Source of the DNA: Paraburkholderia bannensis
GTDB lineage: Bacteria > Pseudomonadota > Gammaproteobacteria > Burkholderiales > Burkholderiaceae
NCBI RefSeq assembly: GCF_014200455.1
Contig: NZ_JACHBW010000002.1
Location: forward strand, 496,001 to 560,000
Length of the DNA: 64,000 bases
Reading direction: 5' to 3'
The translations under genes were made by a program, and so were the position numbers. Of this stretch, positions 29,787-39,827 are shown in pieces. Every line of letters begins with the position of its first letter. Within the stretch, counting starts at the first letter, position 1. The notes beneath the pieces are model-generated. The model ran no database searches and was not told the DNA's origin. It saw nothing but the letters and a program-made list of their open reading frames with translations.

Positions 29787-30935
29787 ATGTATCTCTCGAC
29801 CGCATCCAAAGACACGCTCACAAGCGCCGCGCGCCAGGCCGCGCTGAAGGCCACCTATCCCGTGGAACTGCTCGCGAGCTTCGCGCCGCGCCTGATCGCC
29901 TGGCAGCGCGAGCACGGCCGCCACGATCTGCCGTGGCAAAACACGCGCGATGCCTATCGCATCTGGCTATCGGAAATCATGCTGCAGCAGACGCAGGTTT
30001 CCACCGTGATTCCGTACTACGCGCGCTTTCTCGAACGCTTTCCGAGCGTCGAGGACCTCGCCAATGCACCCGTCGACGATGTGATGGCGCTGTGGGCCGG
30101 CCTTGGCTACTACACGCGCGCGCGCAATCTGTATCGCTGCGCGCAGGTGGTGGCGCAGGAGCACGGCGGCCAGTTTCCGCGCACCGTCGAAGGACTTGCG
30201 GAGTTGCCCGGCATAGGCCGCTCGACGGCGGCTGCGATCGCTTCGTTTGCGTTCGGCGCGCGCGAGACGATTCTCGATGGCAACGTGAAGCGCGTGCTCG
30301 CGCGCGTGTTCGGGGTGGAAGGCTTCCCTGGCGAAAAGCGCGTGGAAAACGGCATGTGGACGCTCGCTGAGTCGCTGGTTCCGGACGCCAATGCGACGGA
30401 CGCCGACGTGACTTCCTACACGCAAGGCCTGATGGATCTGGGCGCAACGCTGTGCACGCGCGGCAAGCCCGACTGCGAGCGCTGCCCGTTCGCGAGCGAT
30501 TGCGTCGCAAAGACCACCAATCGGCAGCGTCAACTGCCCGCATCGCGTCCGAAAAAGGCCGTGCCCTTGCGGCAGACGTGGATGCTCGTGCTGATGGACG
30601 GCGATTCGGTGATGCTCGAAAAGCGCCCGCCTTCGGGTATCTGGGGCGGCTTGTGGAGTCTGCCCGAAGCGCCCGGCGAAGCCGCGCTTGCCGCGCGCGC
30701 CGAAAGTCTTGGGGCGGATCTGGCGACTGTGTCGGCGCTCGCGCCGCTCACGCACACGTTCACGCACTTCAAGCTCGACATCGAACCGCGTGTGGTCGAG
30801 ATGGGCCGCAAGGGCGGCGCGCTCGTCGCGCAGGAAGCCGATACGGCGTGGGTCCCATTGCGCGACATCGACGCCTATGGCGTGCCCGCGCCCGTGCGCA
30901 AATTGCTCGATGGTTTGCGCGGTTCGCTGATCTGA
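29787..30935 (+). CDS. mutY: A/G-specific adenine glycosylase
   Basis: Removes adenine mispaired with 8-oxoguanine, partner of the adjacent mutM. The 382-residue protein has SEIMLQQTQVSTVIPYY (catalytic Glu), the helix-hairpin-helix ELPGIGRSTAAAIASFAFG with the catalytic Asp in ILDGNVKRVL, the 4Fe-4S loop C-x6-C-x2-C-x5-C (CTRGKPDCERCPFASDC) and a C-terminal Nudix-like domain for 8-oxoG recognition (about 250-380). Confidence 0.96.
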   Translation: MYLSTASKDTLTSAARQAALKATYPVELLASFAPRLIAWQREHGRHDLPWQNTRDAYRIWLSEIMLQQTQVSTVIPYYARFLERFPSVEDLANAPVDDVMALWAGLGYYTRARNLYRCAQVVAQEHGGQFPRTVEGLAELPGIGRSTAAAIASFAFGARETILDGNVKRVLARVFGVEGFPGEKRVENGMWTLAESLVPDANATDADVTSYTQGLMDLGATLCTRGKPDCERCPFASDCVAKTTNRQRQLPASRPKKAVPLRQTWMLVLMDGDSVMLEKRPPSGIWGGLWSLPEAPGEAALAARAESLGADLATVSALAPLTHTFTHFKLDIEPRVVEMGRKGGALVAQEADTAWVPLRDIDAYGVPAPVRKLLDGLRGSLI

Positions 30936-30960
30936 CGCGCGGACTTCGAATGCATCGGCG

Positions 30961-31596
30961 TCAAAGCAACTGATGCTGCTGCATGTAGTGATGCACGACC
31001 TCAATGCGCGCACCCGCGTCGGTCAGTTCCATGAGCTTTTGACGCGCGCGCAGCGCGATCGGCAGCACTTCGGCGAGGCGGTTGGAGACCCAAGTGGGAT
31101 CGTCGAACCGGAACGGCTCCGCGAACGGGACGCTGGCCGCATCGCGCTCGCGAATCGTCGCGATGATGCGCTCCAGCACTTCGGCGCACGCGCCGAAACG
31201 CGCCAGCGCTTCGCTGCCTTCGAGCGGGATGTCGTCGGGCAAGGGTTCCGCCATGCCGACCAGCAGGCCATCGTGCTGCACGCGATGCGACAGCAGCCTG
31301 AAGCGCCGCGTGCCCTGCGCGCGGATCAGCAGCATGCCGAACGCCTCCACATCGCATTGCTCGATTTCGGCGAGACAGCCGATGGTTTCGGGCACCGAAG
31401 GCTCATCGGGCAGCGCGACTTCGCCGCCGCTTTTCAGCAGGCACACGCCGAACGGCGTTTTCTCGCGCAGGCATTCGCGCGCCATGTCCAGATAACGCGC
31501 TTCGAAGATCTTGAGCGGCAGCAGGCCGCCGGGGAAGAGCACCGTATGCAGCGGAAACAGCGGCAAATCGGCGAGCACGGCAGGAGTCGAGGACAT
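30961..31596 (-). CDS. Lon N-terminal-like substrate-binding domain protein
   Basis: A 211-residue protein made only of the LON substrate-binding (PUA-like) domain, without AAA+ or protease parts. It starts LPLFPLHTVLFPGGLLPLKIFEARY, typical of the family, and has GCLAEIEQCDV and RFRLLSHRVQHDG strands, then a helical C-terminal part. Such stand-alone proteins are widespread; their function is not established. The ATG at 31596 fits the domain start; an upstream frame to 31680 is unlikely. It follows rapZ on the minus strand. Confidence 0.87.
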   Translation of the reverse strand: MSSTPAVLADLPLFPLHTVLFPGGLLPLKIFEARYLDMARECLREKTPFGVCLLKSGGEVALPDEPSVPETIGCLAEIEQCDVEAFGMLLIRAQGTRRFRLLSHRVQHDGLLVGMAEPLPDDIPLEGSEALARFGACAEVLERIIATIRERDAASVPFAEPFRFDDPTWVSNRLAEVLPIALRARQKLMELTDAGARIEVVHHYMQQHQLL

Positions 31597-31636
31597 GGCG
31601 CAACGCTTTCGGTTAAGGCCGCGCGTGCGCGGCCAG

Positions 31637-32530
31637 TTAGGCGATAAGCCGGGACGATTCTCCGACGTCGAGGGGTGCATCGCGATGACGCACGATCACG
31701 TTCGACTCGCCCGCGAAGCGCGTGGCGAGCGTCTGGGCGATAAAGACCGAGCGATGCTGGCCGCCGGTGCAGCCAATCGCGACGGTCAGATAACTGCGGT
31801 TGTCGGCGCGAAAATGCGGCAGCCACTTGGCCACGAACGCATAGATATCGTCGATCATTTCATGCACCGCCGGTTGCGCCTTTAGAAAGTCGATCACGGG
31901 CTGATCGAGCCCGGTGAGCGGACGCAGACGGGCGTCGTAATGCGGATTGGGCAGCGTGCGCACGTCGAACACGAGATCCGCGTCGAGCGGCACGCCGCGC
32001 TTGAAGCCGAACGATTCGAAGGTGAGCGTGAGCGAGCCGCGCTCGCCTTCGACGAACACCTTGACCCATTGGCGCAGCGCGTTCGAACTGAGATTGCTGG
32101 TGTCGACCTGATGGCCGAATTCGGCGAGATTGGCGACCAGTTCGCGCTCGTGCTCGATCGCTTCTTCAAGCGACTTGAGCATGCCCACGTTCGCATCGTG
32201 CGCGGCGGAACCCGACAGCGGATGGCGGCGGCGCGTTTCCGAAAAACGCTGGATCAGCGATTGCGTGCTGGCGTTGAGGAACAGCACGCGCACATCATGC
32301 TGGGGCGCGAGACCGCGGATCATCTCCGGCATGTCTTCGAACGAGGAACTGGAGCGCGCGTCGATCGCGACCGCGAGACGCTCGTAACCGTCTTCGGAGA
32401 GATATTGCGCGAGTTGCGGCAGGAAACGCGGCGGCAGATTGTCGACACAGAAATAGCCGACGTCTTCGAGCGCGTTTAGCGCCACTGACTTGCCGGAACC
32501 CGAGATGCCGGTGATCAGGATGATACGCAT
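31637..32530 (-). CDS. rapZ: RNase adapter protein RapZ
   Basis: P-loop protein that in enterobacteria binds GlcN6P and the sRNAs GlmY/GlmZ and presents GlmZ to RNase E, controlling GlmS. The 297-residue product has the Walker [20 protein letters not shown], the [11 protein letters not shown] segment and the C-terminal domain with [12 protein letters not shown] and the [13 protein letters not shown] phosphate loop. It ends the rpoN-hpf-ptsN-hprK-rapZ order. No GlmZ homologue is visible here, so its role in this lineage is uncertain. Confidence 0.95.
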   Translation of the reverse strand: MRIILITGISGSGKSVALNALEDVGYFCVDNLPPRFLPQLAQYLSEDGYERLAVAIDARSSSSFEDMPEMIRGLAPQHDVRVLFLNASTQSLIQRFSETRRRHPLSGSAAHDANVGMLKSLEEAIEHERELVANLAEFGHQVDTSNLSSNALRQWVKVFVEGERGSLTLTFESFGFKRGVPLDADLVFDVRTLPNPHYDARLRPLTGLDQPVIDFLKAQPAVHEMIDDIYAFVAKWLPHFRADNRSYLTVAIGCTGGQHRSVFIAQTLATRFAGESNVIVRHRDAPLDVGESSRLIA

Positions 32531-32643
32531 GGGAAAGTCGATGAACCCGATTGGGTCATCATAGCATCCGATCTGCGCCCTCGCGATGACAGGAGGGCGC
32601 AGCGGCGGCCCTGGACTGGCTTGAGGCCGGGCCGCGGGGAGCG

Positions 32644-33612
32644 TTAAATCAGCTTGCCGGGAAACTGGCTGTCGGGGTCCTGCATGGCGAGGCGCTGGCG
32701 GTCCATGAAGTCGCGCAGCGTGTCGATGCCGCGCAGTTGCAGGATCGTGTTGCGCACGGCCGCTTCGACCAGCACGGCGAGATTTCGGCCCGCCGCCACC
32801 TGGATCGTGACTTTGCTGATGGGCAGGCCGAGCACGTCGACGGTTTGCGATTCGAGCGGCAGGCGCTGGAATTCGCCGTCCGGGCGGCGCACCAGTTGCA
32901 CGATGAGCTTGAGCTTCATCTTGCGGCGCACGGCCGTTTCACCAAAGATCGTCTTGATGTCGAGCAGGCCCAAACCGCGCACTTCCAGCAAATTTTGCAG
33001 GAGCGGCGGGCAGCGGCCTTCGACGAAATCGGGGCCCAGGCGAACGAAGTCCACGGCGTCGTCGGCGACCAGACCGTGGCCGCGGCTGATCAGCTCCAGC
33101 CCCAGTTCGCTCTTGCCCAGACCCGAATCGCCCGTGAGCAGCACGCCCATGCCGAGAATGTCGAGGAACACGCCGTGCAACGTCGCGCGCGGCGCGAGGA
33201 TGCGCGACATGTAAAGGCGCAGGCTGTCGATCACCGTGGCCGCCGACATCGGCGTGGTGAAAAGCGGCGTGGACGAACGCGTGCAGCGAAGGACCAGTTC
33301 GGGCGGCGCGGTCATGCCGTCGGCGACCACGAGGAACGGCGGCTCCAGCGCGATCAGCTCGGCCATGTGGCGCGAGCGGTCTTCGTCAGTCTGACGCTGG
33401 TAGTAGTGAACCTCGGCGTCGCCGAGCACCTGAATGCGGTTCGGGTGAATCAGGTTCAAGTGGCCGACGAGGTCGGCGCTGGCCGTGGCGGTGGCGACCG
33501 TTTCGGCGGAAAAGCCGCGTTCCCAGCCTTCGTGCCCCGTCAGCCAGCTGAGCTTGAGCGTGGTGGCGTTGTCGTCGAAGATGCTTTGGGCGTTGATGCT
33601 GGACGTGTCCAT
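32644..33612 (-). CDS. hprK: HPr kinase/phosphorylase
   Basis: Phosphorylates and dephosphorylates HPr on its regulatory serine. The 322-residue protein has an N-terminal MurF-like domain and a catalytic domain with Walker [27 protein letters not shown], and the family signature [20 protein letters not shown]. It lies between ptsN and rapZ in the nitrogen-PTS block. In this window the only HPr domain I see is fused in the nag multiphosphoryl protein, which keeps the target serine. Confidence 0.96.
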   Translation of the reverse strand: MDTSSINAQSIFDDNATTLKLSWLTGHEGWERGFSAETVATATASADLVGHLNLIHPNRIQVLGDAEVHYYQRQTDEDRSRHMAELIALEPPFLVVADGMTAPPELVLRCTRSSTPLFTTPMSAATVIDSLRLYMSRILAPRATLHGVFLDILGMGVLLTGDSGLGKSELGLELISRGHGLVADDAVDFVRLGPDFVEGRCPPLLQNLLEVRGLGLLDIKTIFGETAVRRKMKLKLIVQLVRRPDGEFQRLPLESQTVDVLGLPISKVTIQVAAGRNLAVLVEAAVRNTILQLRGIDTLRDFMDRQRLAMQDPDSQFPGKLI

Positions 33613-33819
33613 GAACCGGTGACTCCGCAGTGACTCGCTTGACTACTTCTTTCGTACTAACACCGTGCTTGTACCGTAATTAACGGATACCGGTCGCGCC
33701 CGGTTGCCCGTGTTTTCACCGATAAGCCGCGTGCGCATGCCGCCCGCGCAGCGCGCGCCGGGCCAGACGCACAGGCCCGGCAGGCGCGCGGCACGCTTGA
33801 ATGCGCAACACGCGTTACA

Positions 33820-34275
33820 TCAAGGTTGCCACTGGGTGAGCAGGCGATGCAATGTCTCGCGATCCTCTTCCGTGTGCAGGCGCTCGCGTGTTTCGCGATC
33901 CGACAGCAACTGGGCGATCTCGGACAGAATTTCAAGATGCTGCTGCGTGGCCTGTTCGGGCACGAGCAGGAAGATGAGGAGCGAGACGGGCTGACCATCC
34001 GGCGCTTCGAAGGCGATTGGCTCGGCCAGACGCACGAAGGCGGCAAGCGGCTGCTTCAGGCCCTTGATGCGGCCGTGCGGGATCGCCACGCCCTCACCGA
34101 GGCCGGTGGAGCCGAGGCGCTCGCGCGCGAACAGATTGTCGGTAACCGTGCTGCGGGCAATGCCGTTCTGGTTTTCGAAGATCAGGCCTGCTTGTTCGAA
34201 GACGCGTTTCTTGCTGGTAACGGACAGGCCGACGACGACGTTCTCGATGGGAAGTATTTTGGCTAAACGATTCAT
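33820..34275 (-). CDS. ptsN: nitrogen-PTS EIIA protein PtsN
   Basis: Regulatory EIIA(Ntr) phosphocarrier of 151 residues, mannitol/fructose EIIA fold, acceptor His67 in EGVAIPHGRIKGLKQPL. It begins MNRLAKILPIENVVVGLSV. It takes phosphate from the nitrogen-PTS and modulates potassium transport, sigma-54 regulons and other targets in proteobacteria. It lies between hpf and hprK; a terminator behind hpf implies that ptsN starts a transcript of its own. Confidence 0.96.
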   Translation of the reverse strand: MNRLAKILPIENVVVGLSVTSKKRVFEQAGLIFENQNGIARSTVTDNLFARERLGSTGLGEGVAIPHGRIKGLKQPLAAFVRLAEPIAFEAPDGQPVSLLIFLLVPEQATQQHLEILSEIAQLLSDRETRERLHTEEDRETLHRLLTQWQP

Positions 34276-34721
34276 GTTGGCAGGCGAAAACGTGGCCTGA
34301 AATGCTCCTCACCCCGGCAAACGATGCGAAGGATGCGCGAGGCATACATGCCTTTGCGCACCTGACGATGCGTGCGCGGCCGGCGCCTTGGTTGGCACAA
34401 CCTTGGCACAACCTGCGCGGAGCCGGGACCGTGGGGACGTGATACCCCGAAAGCGACCAGTCCATTATAGATCAAGCGTACTGGCCGATGGTGCGATGCG
34501 CCAGGCATCGGCGCAACCATTGTTGCACGGTTGCACCTGTGCTCACCGTTCGATGCAGCGTACACGTGCGGCGCGCATGGCGGGCTTCCATAAAAAAGCC
34601 GCCCTGTGGGCGGCTGTGCTGTGTGCATGGCTGGGTGTTCGAACCTTCCGTTAATCGGGGCTGCATCGGAACTCAACCGGCAACCTCGCGAACACTGCCA
34701 TGCACCGACATCTTCATCGCA
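34276..34721. other. 446-base gap between hpf and ptsN
   Basis: Contains the hpf terminator at 34592-34615 and, to its left, the likely ptsN promoter region on the minus strand. Open frames here (for example 34272-34676 minus) show no recognisable product. Confidence 0.4.
34592..34615 (-). terminator. rho-independent terminator of hpf
   Basis: An 8-bp stem AGCCGCCC/GGGCGGCT (34597-34604 / 34608-34615) with a three-base loop, followed on the minus strand by a T-run (complement of 34592-34597). It lies about 107 bases past the hpf stop. Confidence 0.85.
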
Positions 34722-35078
34722 TCATTGCGGCGGTAGTTCGATCTGAACCTGCGGCTGATGCTTGAGCGCTTCGTGCTGATGTCCCTGCACGCGGTCCTTG
34801 TGACGCACGACCTGGCGATCGAGTTTATCGACCAGAAGATCGATGGCGGCATACATGTCGCCATTGCAGCTCTCAACGAAGATGTCCTTGCCTTTCAGAT
34901 GAAGGTTGACTTCAACCTTCTGTCTCTTGTCCTTTTCCTTGTGGTTGTCGACCGAGAGGACCACATTGCCATCGATGACCTGATCGAAATGCCTTAGCAC
35001 CCTGTCCAGTTTGGTGATCACATATTCTCGCAACGCTGGCGTTACTTCGAGATGGTGTCCACTGATCTTCAGATTCAT
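34722..35078 (-). CDS. hpf: ribosome hibernation-promoting factor
   Basis: Small 118-residue protein that binds the 30S decoding centre and promotes inactive 100S dimers in stationary phase. It starts [20 protein letters not shown] and contains [25 protein letters not shown], then a short basic tail with [12 protein letters not shown]. It is the short form, lacking the C-terminal dimerisation domain of long HPF. It follows rpoN, as in most proteobacteria, and is often sigma-54-linked. Confidence 0.95.
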   Translation of the reverse strand: MNLKISGHHLEVTPALREYVITKLDRVLRHFDQVIDGNVVLSVDNHKEKDKRQKVEVNLHLKGKDIFVESCNGDMYAAIDLLVDKLDRQVVRHKDRVQGHQHEALKHQPQVQIELPPQ

Positions 35079-35255
35079 AGTGCTTCTCCAGGCTGATGGC
35101 CGCGTGACGCGTGAAGCGCGGCTGTGCCGGTCGACTGACTTGCCGATGCGTGCGGCTCCCCGAAAGGCCTGCTACGAACGACTAGCGCGGCCGGCCATTT
35201 CCGCCAACTGGCGTTGCGGCCGGAAAACGCCTGCTCCGTAAAAGCCGGAACAGGC

Positions 35256-36776
35256 TCAAAGAGACTTGCGCAAATTGACTGCTGGAATCTTCAGCGCCTC
35301 GCGATACTTCGCGACAGTGCGTCGCGCAACCACGAAACCCTGTTCAGCCAGCAGTTCGGCTATGCGGCTGTCCGAAAGAGGGGATTTGGTGTTCTCGGCT
35401 CCTATGAGTTGCTTGATGAGCGCGCGGATCGCGGTTGAGGATGCTGCGCCTCCCGTGTCCGTCGATACATGCGATCCGAAGAAGTACTTAAATTCAAGTG
35501 TCCCGAATGGAGTCAGCATGTATTTACCGGTTGTCACACGCGAGACAGTTGATTCGTGTAGGCCCAGCGTATCAGCAATCTCCCTCAAAACCAAGGGGCG
35601 CATGGCGATCTCGCCGTGCACGAAAAAGTTCTTCTGACGCTCGACGATAGCCTGCGCCACGCGCAGGATGGTTTCGAAGCGCTGCTGGATGTTCTTGATG
35701 AGCCAGCGCGCTTCCTGCAACTGCTGGCGCAGCGAGCCGCTGCCCGGGTCGCCCCGGTTGTTGCGCAGGATATTCGCGTACAGATGGTTGATGCGCAGCT
35801 TGGGCACCACTTCAGGGTTCAGTTCTGCGAACCAGTTCTGGCCCGTCTTCTTGACCATGATGTCCGGCACCACGTAGTCCGCTTCGGCCTTGCCGTAGGC
35901 CGCACCGGGGAACGGTTCGAGCGAACGGATCAGCGCGTGTGCGTCGCGCAGTTCGTCGTCGCCGGTCTTCAGTTGCTTGCGCAAGCGCGTGAAATCGCGC
36001 GCCGCGAGCAATTCGAGATGGTTCGACACGATTTCCAGCGCAAGCGTGCGCGTGGGCGACGAATCGATGCGCAGCAGTTGCAGCTTGAGACATTCGGAGG
36101 CCGAGCGCGCGCCCACGCCCGCCGGGTCGAAACTGTGCAGCAAGGCGAGTGCCGCGTTCAGTTCGTCGTTGTCGACTTCGAGCTCTTCCGGGATATCGGC
36201 AAGGATCTCCTCGCAGGTCGTGGAGAGGTAGCCGTCTTCGTCGAGCGATTCGATCAGGAACGTAATGAGCGCGCGATCACGGGGGCTCGCGTTCGTTTCG
36301 CGCAACTGCGCCATCAGGTGATCGCGCAGCGTCGTGGTGGATTCGTGTATCTGCAGCGGCGGCAGATCGTCGTCGTCGGAGGCGCTGCCCGAGCGACCGT
36401 AGTCGTCCAGGTTCCATTGACTGGAATCGCCGTTCGCGTCGCCGCCGAGGCCGTTGTAGTCGTCCACGCCGCGCGGTTCGCCATCGCCGTTATCGCTGTC
36501 GCTGCCCGACGAGCTGGATGAGCCGTTGCCCGCGCCCTGCATCGATTCCGGAGCCGACGATTGCGGCGGCTGCGCGATGAGGGAGCCATCCGAGGCCACG
36601 CGCAGCGGGCTTGAAATCCAGTCGTCGTCGTTCTCGAGCAGTGGATTTTGCGAGATCGCCGTGGCGACTTCCTGCTGCAGTTCGAGCGTCGACAGCTGTA
36701 GCAGCCGGATGGACTGCTGCAGTTGCGGAGTGAGCGCAAGATGCTGCGAGAGGCGGAGTTGGAGGCTGGCTTTCAT
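35256..36776 (-). CDS. rpoN: RNA polymerase sigma-54 factor
   Basis: Alternative sigma factor needing enhancer-binding activators. The 506-residue protein has the Gln/Leu-rich region I ([20 protein letters not shown]...[12 protein letters not shown]), an unusually long acidic and Gly/Ser-rich region II (about 60-140), the core-binding domain, the helix-turn-helix ([18 protein letters not shown]) and the RpoN box [15 protein letters not shown] near the C-terminus. The ATG at 36776 is chosen because region I starts there; the longer frame to 36983 has no homology features. It is preceded by lptB after 390 bases. Confidence 0.96.
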   Translation of the reverse strand: MKASLQLRLSQHLALTPQLQQSIRLLQLSTLELQQEVATAISQNPLLENDDDWISSPLRVASDGSLIAQPPQSSAPESMQGAGNGSSSSSGSDSDNGDGEPRGVDDYNGLGGDANGDSSQWNLDDYGRSGSASDDDDLPPLQIHESTTTLRDHLMAQLRETNASPRDRALITFLIESLDEDGYLSTTCEEILADIPEELEVDNDELNAALALLHSFDPAGVGARSASECLKLQLLRIDSSPTRTLALEIVSNHLELLAARDFTRLRKQLKTGDDELRDAHALIRSLEPFPGAAYGKAEADYVVPDIMVKKTGQNWFAELNPEVVPKLRINHLYANILRNNRGDPGSGSLRQQLQEARWLIKNIQQRFETILRVAQAIVERQKNFFVHGEIAMRPLVLREIADTLGLHESTVSRVTTGKYMLTPFGTLEFKYFFGSHVSTDTGGAASSTAIRALIKQLIGAENTKSPLSDSRIAELLAEQGFVVARRTVAKYREALKIPAVNLRKSL

Positions 36777-37166
36777 GGCAATGTGCGATTCATTGTAAAG
36801 AGTTTGCCACGCTCGCGATACCACGCGACATTCGCGAAAACGCGCGTGCCCCGCCTTGGTGCCGCTGGGGCTGCGGGGGCGAATTTGGTGCGCAAACAGC
36901 GCCTGCGAATCCATGCTCGATGACGCATTTATTCGTCTTGCGTAAGCATGCCGCGCCTGTGACGCAGCCACACGATAGCGCATCGCGCGCTCGCAGCGGA
37001 CAATCGCTGACGGCGGGCAGACACAACGGAAAACTCAGGGGAAGCGGGGGCGCGAGGCAGATTGGGCGCCCAGGATACAGCGACGGGCCGCCGGATTCTG
37101 TCAGAGCCAGCGAGACCGGCTCCGGGCGCATGCCGCGCCCGGCCGATCGTGCTGCTACATGCGGTG
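36777..37166. other. 390-base gap between lptB and rpoN
   Basis: Presumed rpoN promoter region on the minus strand. A 7-bp GC hairpin (37122-37128 / 37136-37142) lies just past the lptB stop, without a U-tract, and could be an inefficient or factor-dependent stop. A nine-base word, TACATGCGG, is repeated at the lptB stop. I see no convincing gene; a 99-codon minus-strand frame (36929-37228) overlaps lptB and looks like chance. Confidence 0.4.
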
Positions 37167-37958
37167 TTACATGCGGAAGTGTTCGCCGAGGTAAACGCGG
37201 CGCACGCTTTCGTTTTCGATGATTTCACCAGGCGCGCCGGCGGCCAGCACGGTGCCGTCGCTGATGATGTAGGCGTGATCGCAGATGCCGAGCGTTTCGC
37301 GCACGTTGTGGTCCGTGATCAGCACGCCGATGTTGCGCTGCTTCAGGAACTTGACGATCTTCTGGATTTCGAGCACGGCTATCGGGTCCACGCCCGCGAA
37401 CGGCTCGTCCAGCAGAATGAAGCTTGGGTCGGTGGCCAGTGCGCGCGCGATTTCCACGCGGCGACGCTCGCCGCCCGACAGTGACAGCGCCGGATTCTCG
37501 CGCAGATGCGCAATCTGGAGTTCGTCGAGCAGCGCTTCGGCGCGCGTCGTGATGACGTCTTTCGACAGGCGTTTGCCGTTCTCGTCCACTTGCAGTTCGA
37601 GCACCGCGCGGATGTTCTCCTCGACCGTGAGCTTGCGGAACACCGACGCTTCCTGCGGCAGATACGAAAGCCCCAGCGCCGCGCGCTTGTGGATCGGCAG
37701 CAGGCTGATCGACTGGCCGTCGAGATCGATCTCGCCCGCGTCGAGCGGCACGAGACCCACGATCATGTAGAACGAGGTGGTCTTGCCCGCGCCGTTCGGA
37801 CCGAGCAGACCAACCACTTCGCCGCTTTTCACGTCGAGCGAGACGTCCTTGACCACCGTGCGCGAGCCGTAGCGCTTCTTGAGGTTGCGCACGACGAGCG
37901 AGCTCGTCTTGCCCGCGGACGGGCGCTGATGGATGGGGGAGGCGGTGGCGATGTTCAC
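37167..37958 (-). CDS. lptB: LPS export ABC transporter ATP-binding protein LptB
   Basis: ATPase that drives LPS extraction from the inner membrane with LptFGC. The 263-residue protein has Walker [20 protein letters not shown]-loop region [17 protein letters not shown], signature [15 protein letters not shown], Walker [14 protein letters not shown] and the LptB-type C-terminus YLGEHFRM. Its start overlaps the lptA stop by four bases. Confidence 0.97.
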   Translation of the reverse strand: MNIATASPIHQRPSAGKTSSLVVRNLKKRYGSRTVVKDVSLDVKSGEVVGLLGPNGAGKTTSFYMIVGLVPLDAGEIDLDGQSISLLPIHKRAALGLSYLPQEASVFRKLTVEENIRAVLELQVDENGKRLSKDVITTRAEALLDELQIAHLRENPALSLSGGERRRVEIARALATDPSFILLDEPFAGVDPIAVLEIQKIVKFLKQRNIGVLITDHNVRETLGICDHAYIISDGTVLAAGAPGEIIENESVRRVYLGEHFRM

Positions 37959-38647
37959 TGTTGCGGCGCTTCCTGAAGCTTGGTGGAGGGCGCAAGCGTT
38001 GCCGAAGCGCCCGTGAGCGGCTGCACGCCGCCATTGCGCGGCGATAGCATGGCGCGCACACGGCCCTTCGGATTGCCCGGGCCCGCGACGTCCGTACCCG
38101 ACTTCGCGGTGTAGAAGTCGTTCTGGCCGTCATAGGTCACGACGCTGCCATGCACCTGATCCATCACCGTGGACAGGCCTTGCAGGCGGCGCACCGTAGC
38201 GCGCGTCGTGAGCGTGGTGAGGTCCTGCTTGCCGTCGTAGTCGATGCGTTCGGCGGTGCCGTCGACGTATTCGTCGATGCCTTCGCGCTTCTGGCGGAAG
38301 TAGGCGAGGTTGGCGTCTGGCGTGCCCGGCGCGACCGTGCCGGTGGCGTACTGGTAACCCTGCGGATCCTGCGTGACGACGAGCTTGTCGGCCTTGATCA
38401 GGATCGTGCCCTTGGTGGCGACCACGTGACCGGTGAAGATGGTCTGCTGCTTGAGGTCGTCATAGGTCATGTTATCCGCTTCGATGTTGAGCGGTTTGTC
38501 CTTGTCGGCGCGTTCGGCGTGTGCGGCCGGCGCAAAGCCCGCGAGCGGAAGCGCGAGGGCGAGCGCGCCCAGCGTGGCGAACGCGGCGCGGCGCCAGCGC
38601 TCGGCGCGCGGCAAACCGGACAAATGACGGGGAAGCGAATCGTTCAT
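37955..38647 (-). CDS. lptA: LPS periplasmic bridge protein LptA
   Basis: Periplasmic OstA-like protein that links LptC to LptD for LPS transit. The 230-residue precursor has a signal peptide ending near AHA/ER (about residue 45), then the OstA beta-jellyroll with [25 protein letters not shown] and [13 protein letters not shown]. The C-terminal part is Pro/Ala/Thr-rich. It lies between lptC and lptB with near contact on both sides, in one operon. Confidence 0.94.
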   Translation of the reverse strand: MNDSLPRHLSGLPRAERWRRAAFATLGALALALPLAGFAPAAHAERADKDKPLNIEADNMTYDDLKQQTIFTGHVVATKGTILIKADKLVVTQDPQGYQYATGTVAPGTPDANLAYFRQKREGIDEYVDGTAERIDYDGKQDLTTLTTRATVRRLQGLSTVMDQVHGSVVTYDGQNDFYTAKSGTDVAGPGNPKGRVRAMLSPRNGGVQPLTGASATLAPSTKLQEAPQQ

Positions 38648-38679
38648 GCAATCATGCCTTGCGTGGACGGCCCGGGGGA

Positions 38680-39279
38680 TCAGGACGAGCCGCCGGAATC
38701 AGCCGGGGCGATCGCGCCGCGGACGTTGCCGTAGAGCTGGATGACCCGGGTGACGTTGTTGTAGTTCATGCCGTTGGTGGCCGTCATGACCGACAGGCCG
38801 CGACGAAGTTTAACCGGCTTTTCGGTCAGGATCACATCGTCGTTCACCAGCACGCGGAAATGCTCGGAATCAGCCTGCATCTCGGGGTTGCCATAGCCGG
38901 CGGCGCGCAGGATGCGTGCGTCGTCATACAGATTGACGATCGAGGCGTCCGAATTGACCGTGCCGCGCTTGCCGGTGGCCGTGACGGTCGGTTTGCCGGG
39001 CTGGAACGCGCGCACCGCCGGCATCGTGAGGTCGCTATCCTGATCGTCCTCGTAATGCACCATGTGGGTGGCGGTCAGGCGGTACTGCGTCGCGCCCGAC
39101 TGGTCAAGCTCGGAAACCGAGAAGTTATCGGCGAAGTAATCGGGCGAATGCGTGAGCGGATGCGGCGCAGCCTCGTTCTCGTGCGGCTTGACGGCCTGGA
39201 ACAGCCACCAGGTGAAGCCGGCGAGAAATGCCACGCAGACGAGCGGAATCAGCGAGGTGAGGCGGAACTTCTGGCTCAT
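38680..39279 (-). CDS. lptC: LPS export protein LptC
   Basis: Single-span inner-membrane protein that receives LPS from LptBFG and passes it to LptA. The 199-residue protein has an N-terminal anchor (LTSLIPLVCVAFLAGFTWWLF) and a periplasmic jellyroll with SPDYFADNFSVSELDQSG and MVHYEDDQDSDLTMPAV. The ATG at 39279 overlaps the end of kdsC by four bases; the longer frame is antisense noise within kdsC. Confidence 0.94.
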   Translation of the reverse strand: MSQKFRLTSLIPLVCVAFLAGFTWWLFQAVKPHENEAAPHPLTHSPDYFADNFSVSELDQSGATQYRLTATHMVHYEDDQDSDLTMPAVRAFQPGKPTVTATGKRGTVNSDASIVNLYDDARILRAAGYGNPEMQADSEHFRVLVNDDVILTEKPVKLRRGLSVMTATNGMNYNNVTRVIQLYGNVRGAIAPADSGGSS

Positions 39280-39827
39280 TGCTGCGCCTCGGCGGCGCAA
39301 GCCTGCGCGAGCATCGCGTCGTAGTGGCCCTGGGCGCGCAGGATCAGGTCGGTGACTTCGCGCACGGCGCCGTGGCCGCCGGTGCGCTCGGTGACCCAAT
39401 GGGCGCGCGCGAGCACTTCGGTGTGCGCGTTGGCCGGCGCTGCGCCAAAGCCGCACTGGAGCATCACCGCGAGGTCGGGCCAGTCGTCGCCCATGTAGCC
39501 GCATTGTTCGGCCGTGACGCCGGTTTCGGCGAGCAGCTGCTTGAACGCAACGCGCTTGTCTTCCACGCCCTGATAAAGATGCGTGATGCGCAGTTCCCTG
39601 GCGCGCACGGCAACGATCTCGGACTTGCGCCCGGTGATGATGGCCGTGTCGATGCCCGCTTCGCGCAGCAGCTTCGCGCCGTGGCCGTCGAGCGAGTTGA
39701 AGTCCTTCATGGTGTCGCCCGCGCCGGTAAACAGCAGGCCGCCGTCGGTGAGCACGCCATCGACGTCGAAAATCATCAGTCGCACGCGTGCCGCGCGCGC
39801 CTTCGCATCAAGCTCGGAAGCCGCCAT
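39276..39827 (-). CDS. kdsC: 3-deoxy-D-manno-octulosonate 8-phosphate phosphatase
   Basis: HAD-superfamily phosphatase that makes Kdo from Kdo-8-P. The 183-residue protein has motif I MIFDVDGVLTDGGLLF, motif II with IITGRKSEIVAVRARELRI, a Lys (VEDKRVAFKQLL) and motif III YMGDDWPDLAVM. Its start is immediately followed from kdsD (one-base overlap), giving kdsD-kdsC-lptC-lptA-lptB. Confidence 0.97.
   Translation of the reverse strand: MAASELDAKARAARVRLMIFDVDGVLTDGGLLFTGAGDTMKDFNSLDGHGAKLLREAGIDTAIITGRKSEIVAVRARELRITHLYQGVEDKRVAFKQLLAETGVTAEQCGYMGDDWPDLAVMLQCGFGAAPANAHTEVLARAHWVTERTGGHGAVREVTDLILRAQGHYDAMLAQACAAEAQQ

Noticed and set aside
36929-37228. 99-codon minus-strand ORF between rpoN and lptB
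   Set aside because: It overlaps the lptB end in another frame, and has low-complexity Ala/Ser/Arg composition and no recognisable domain.
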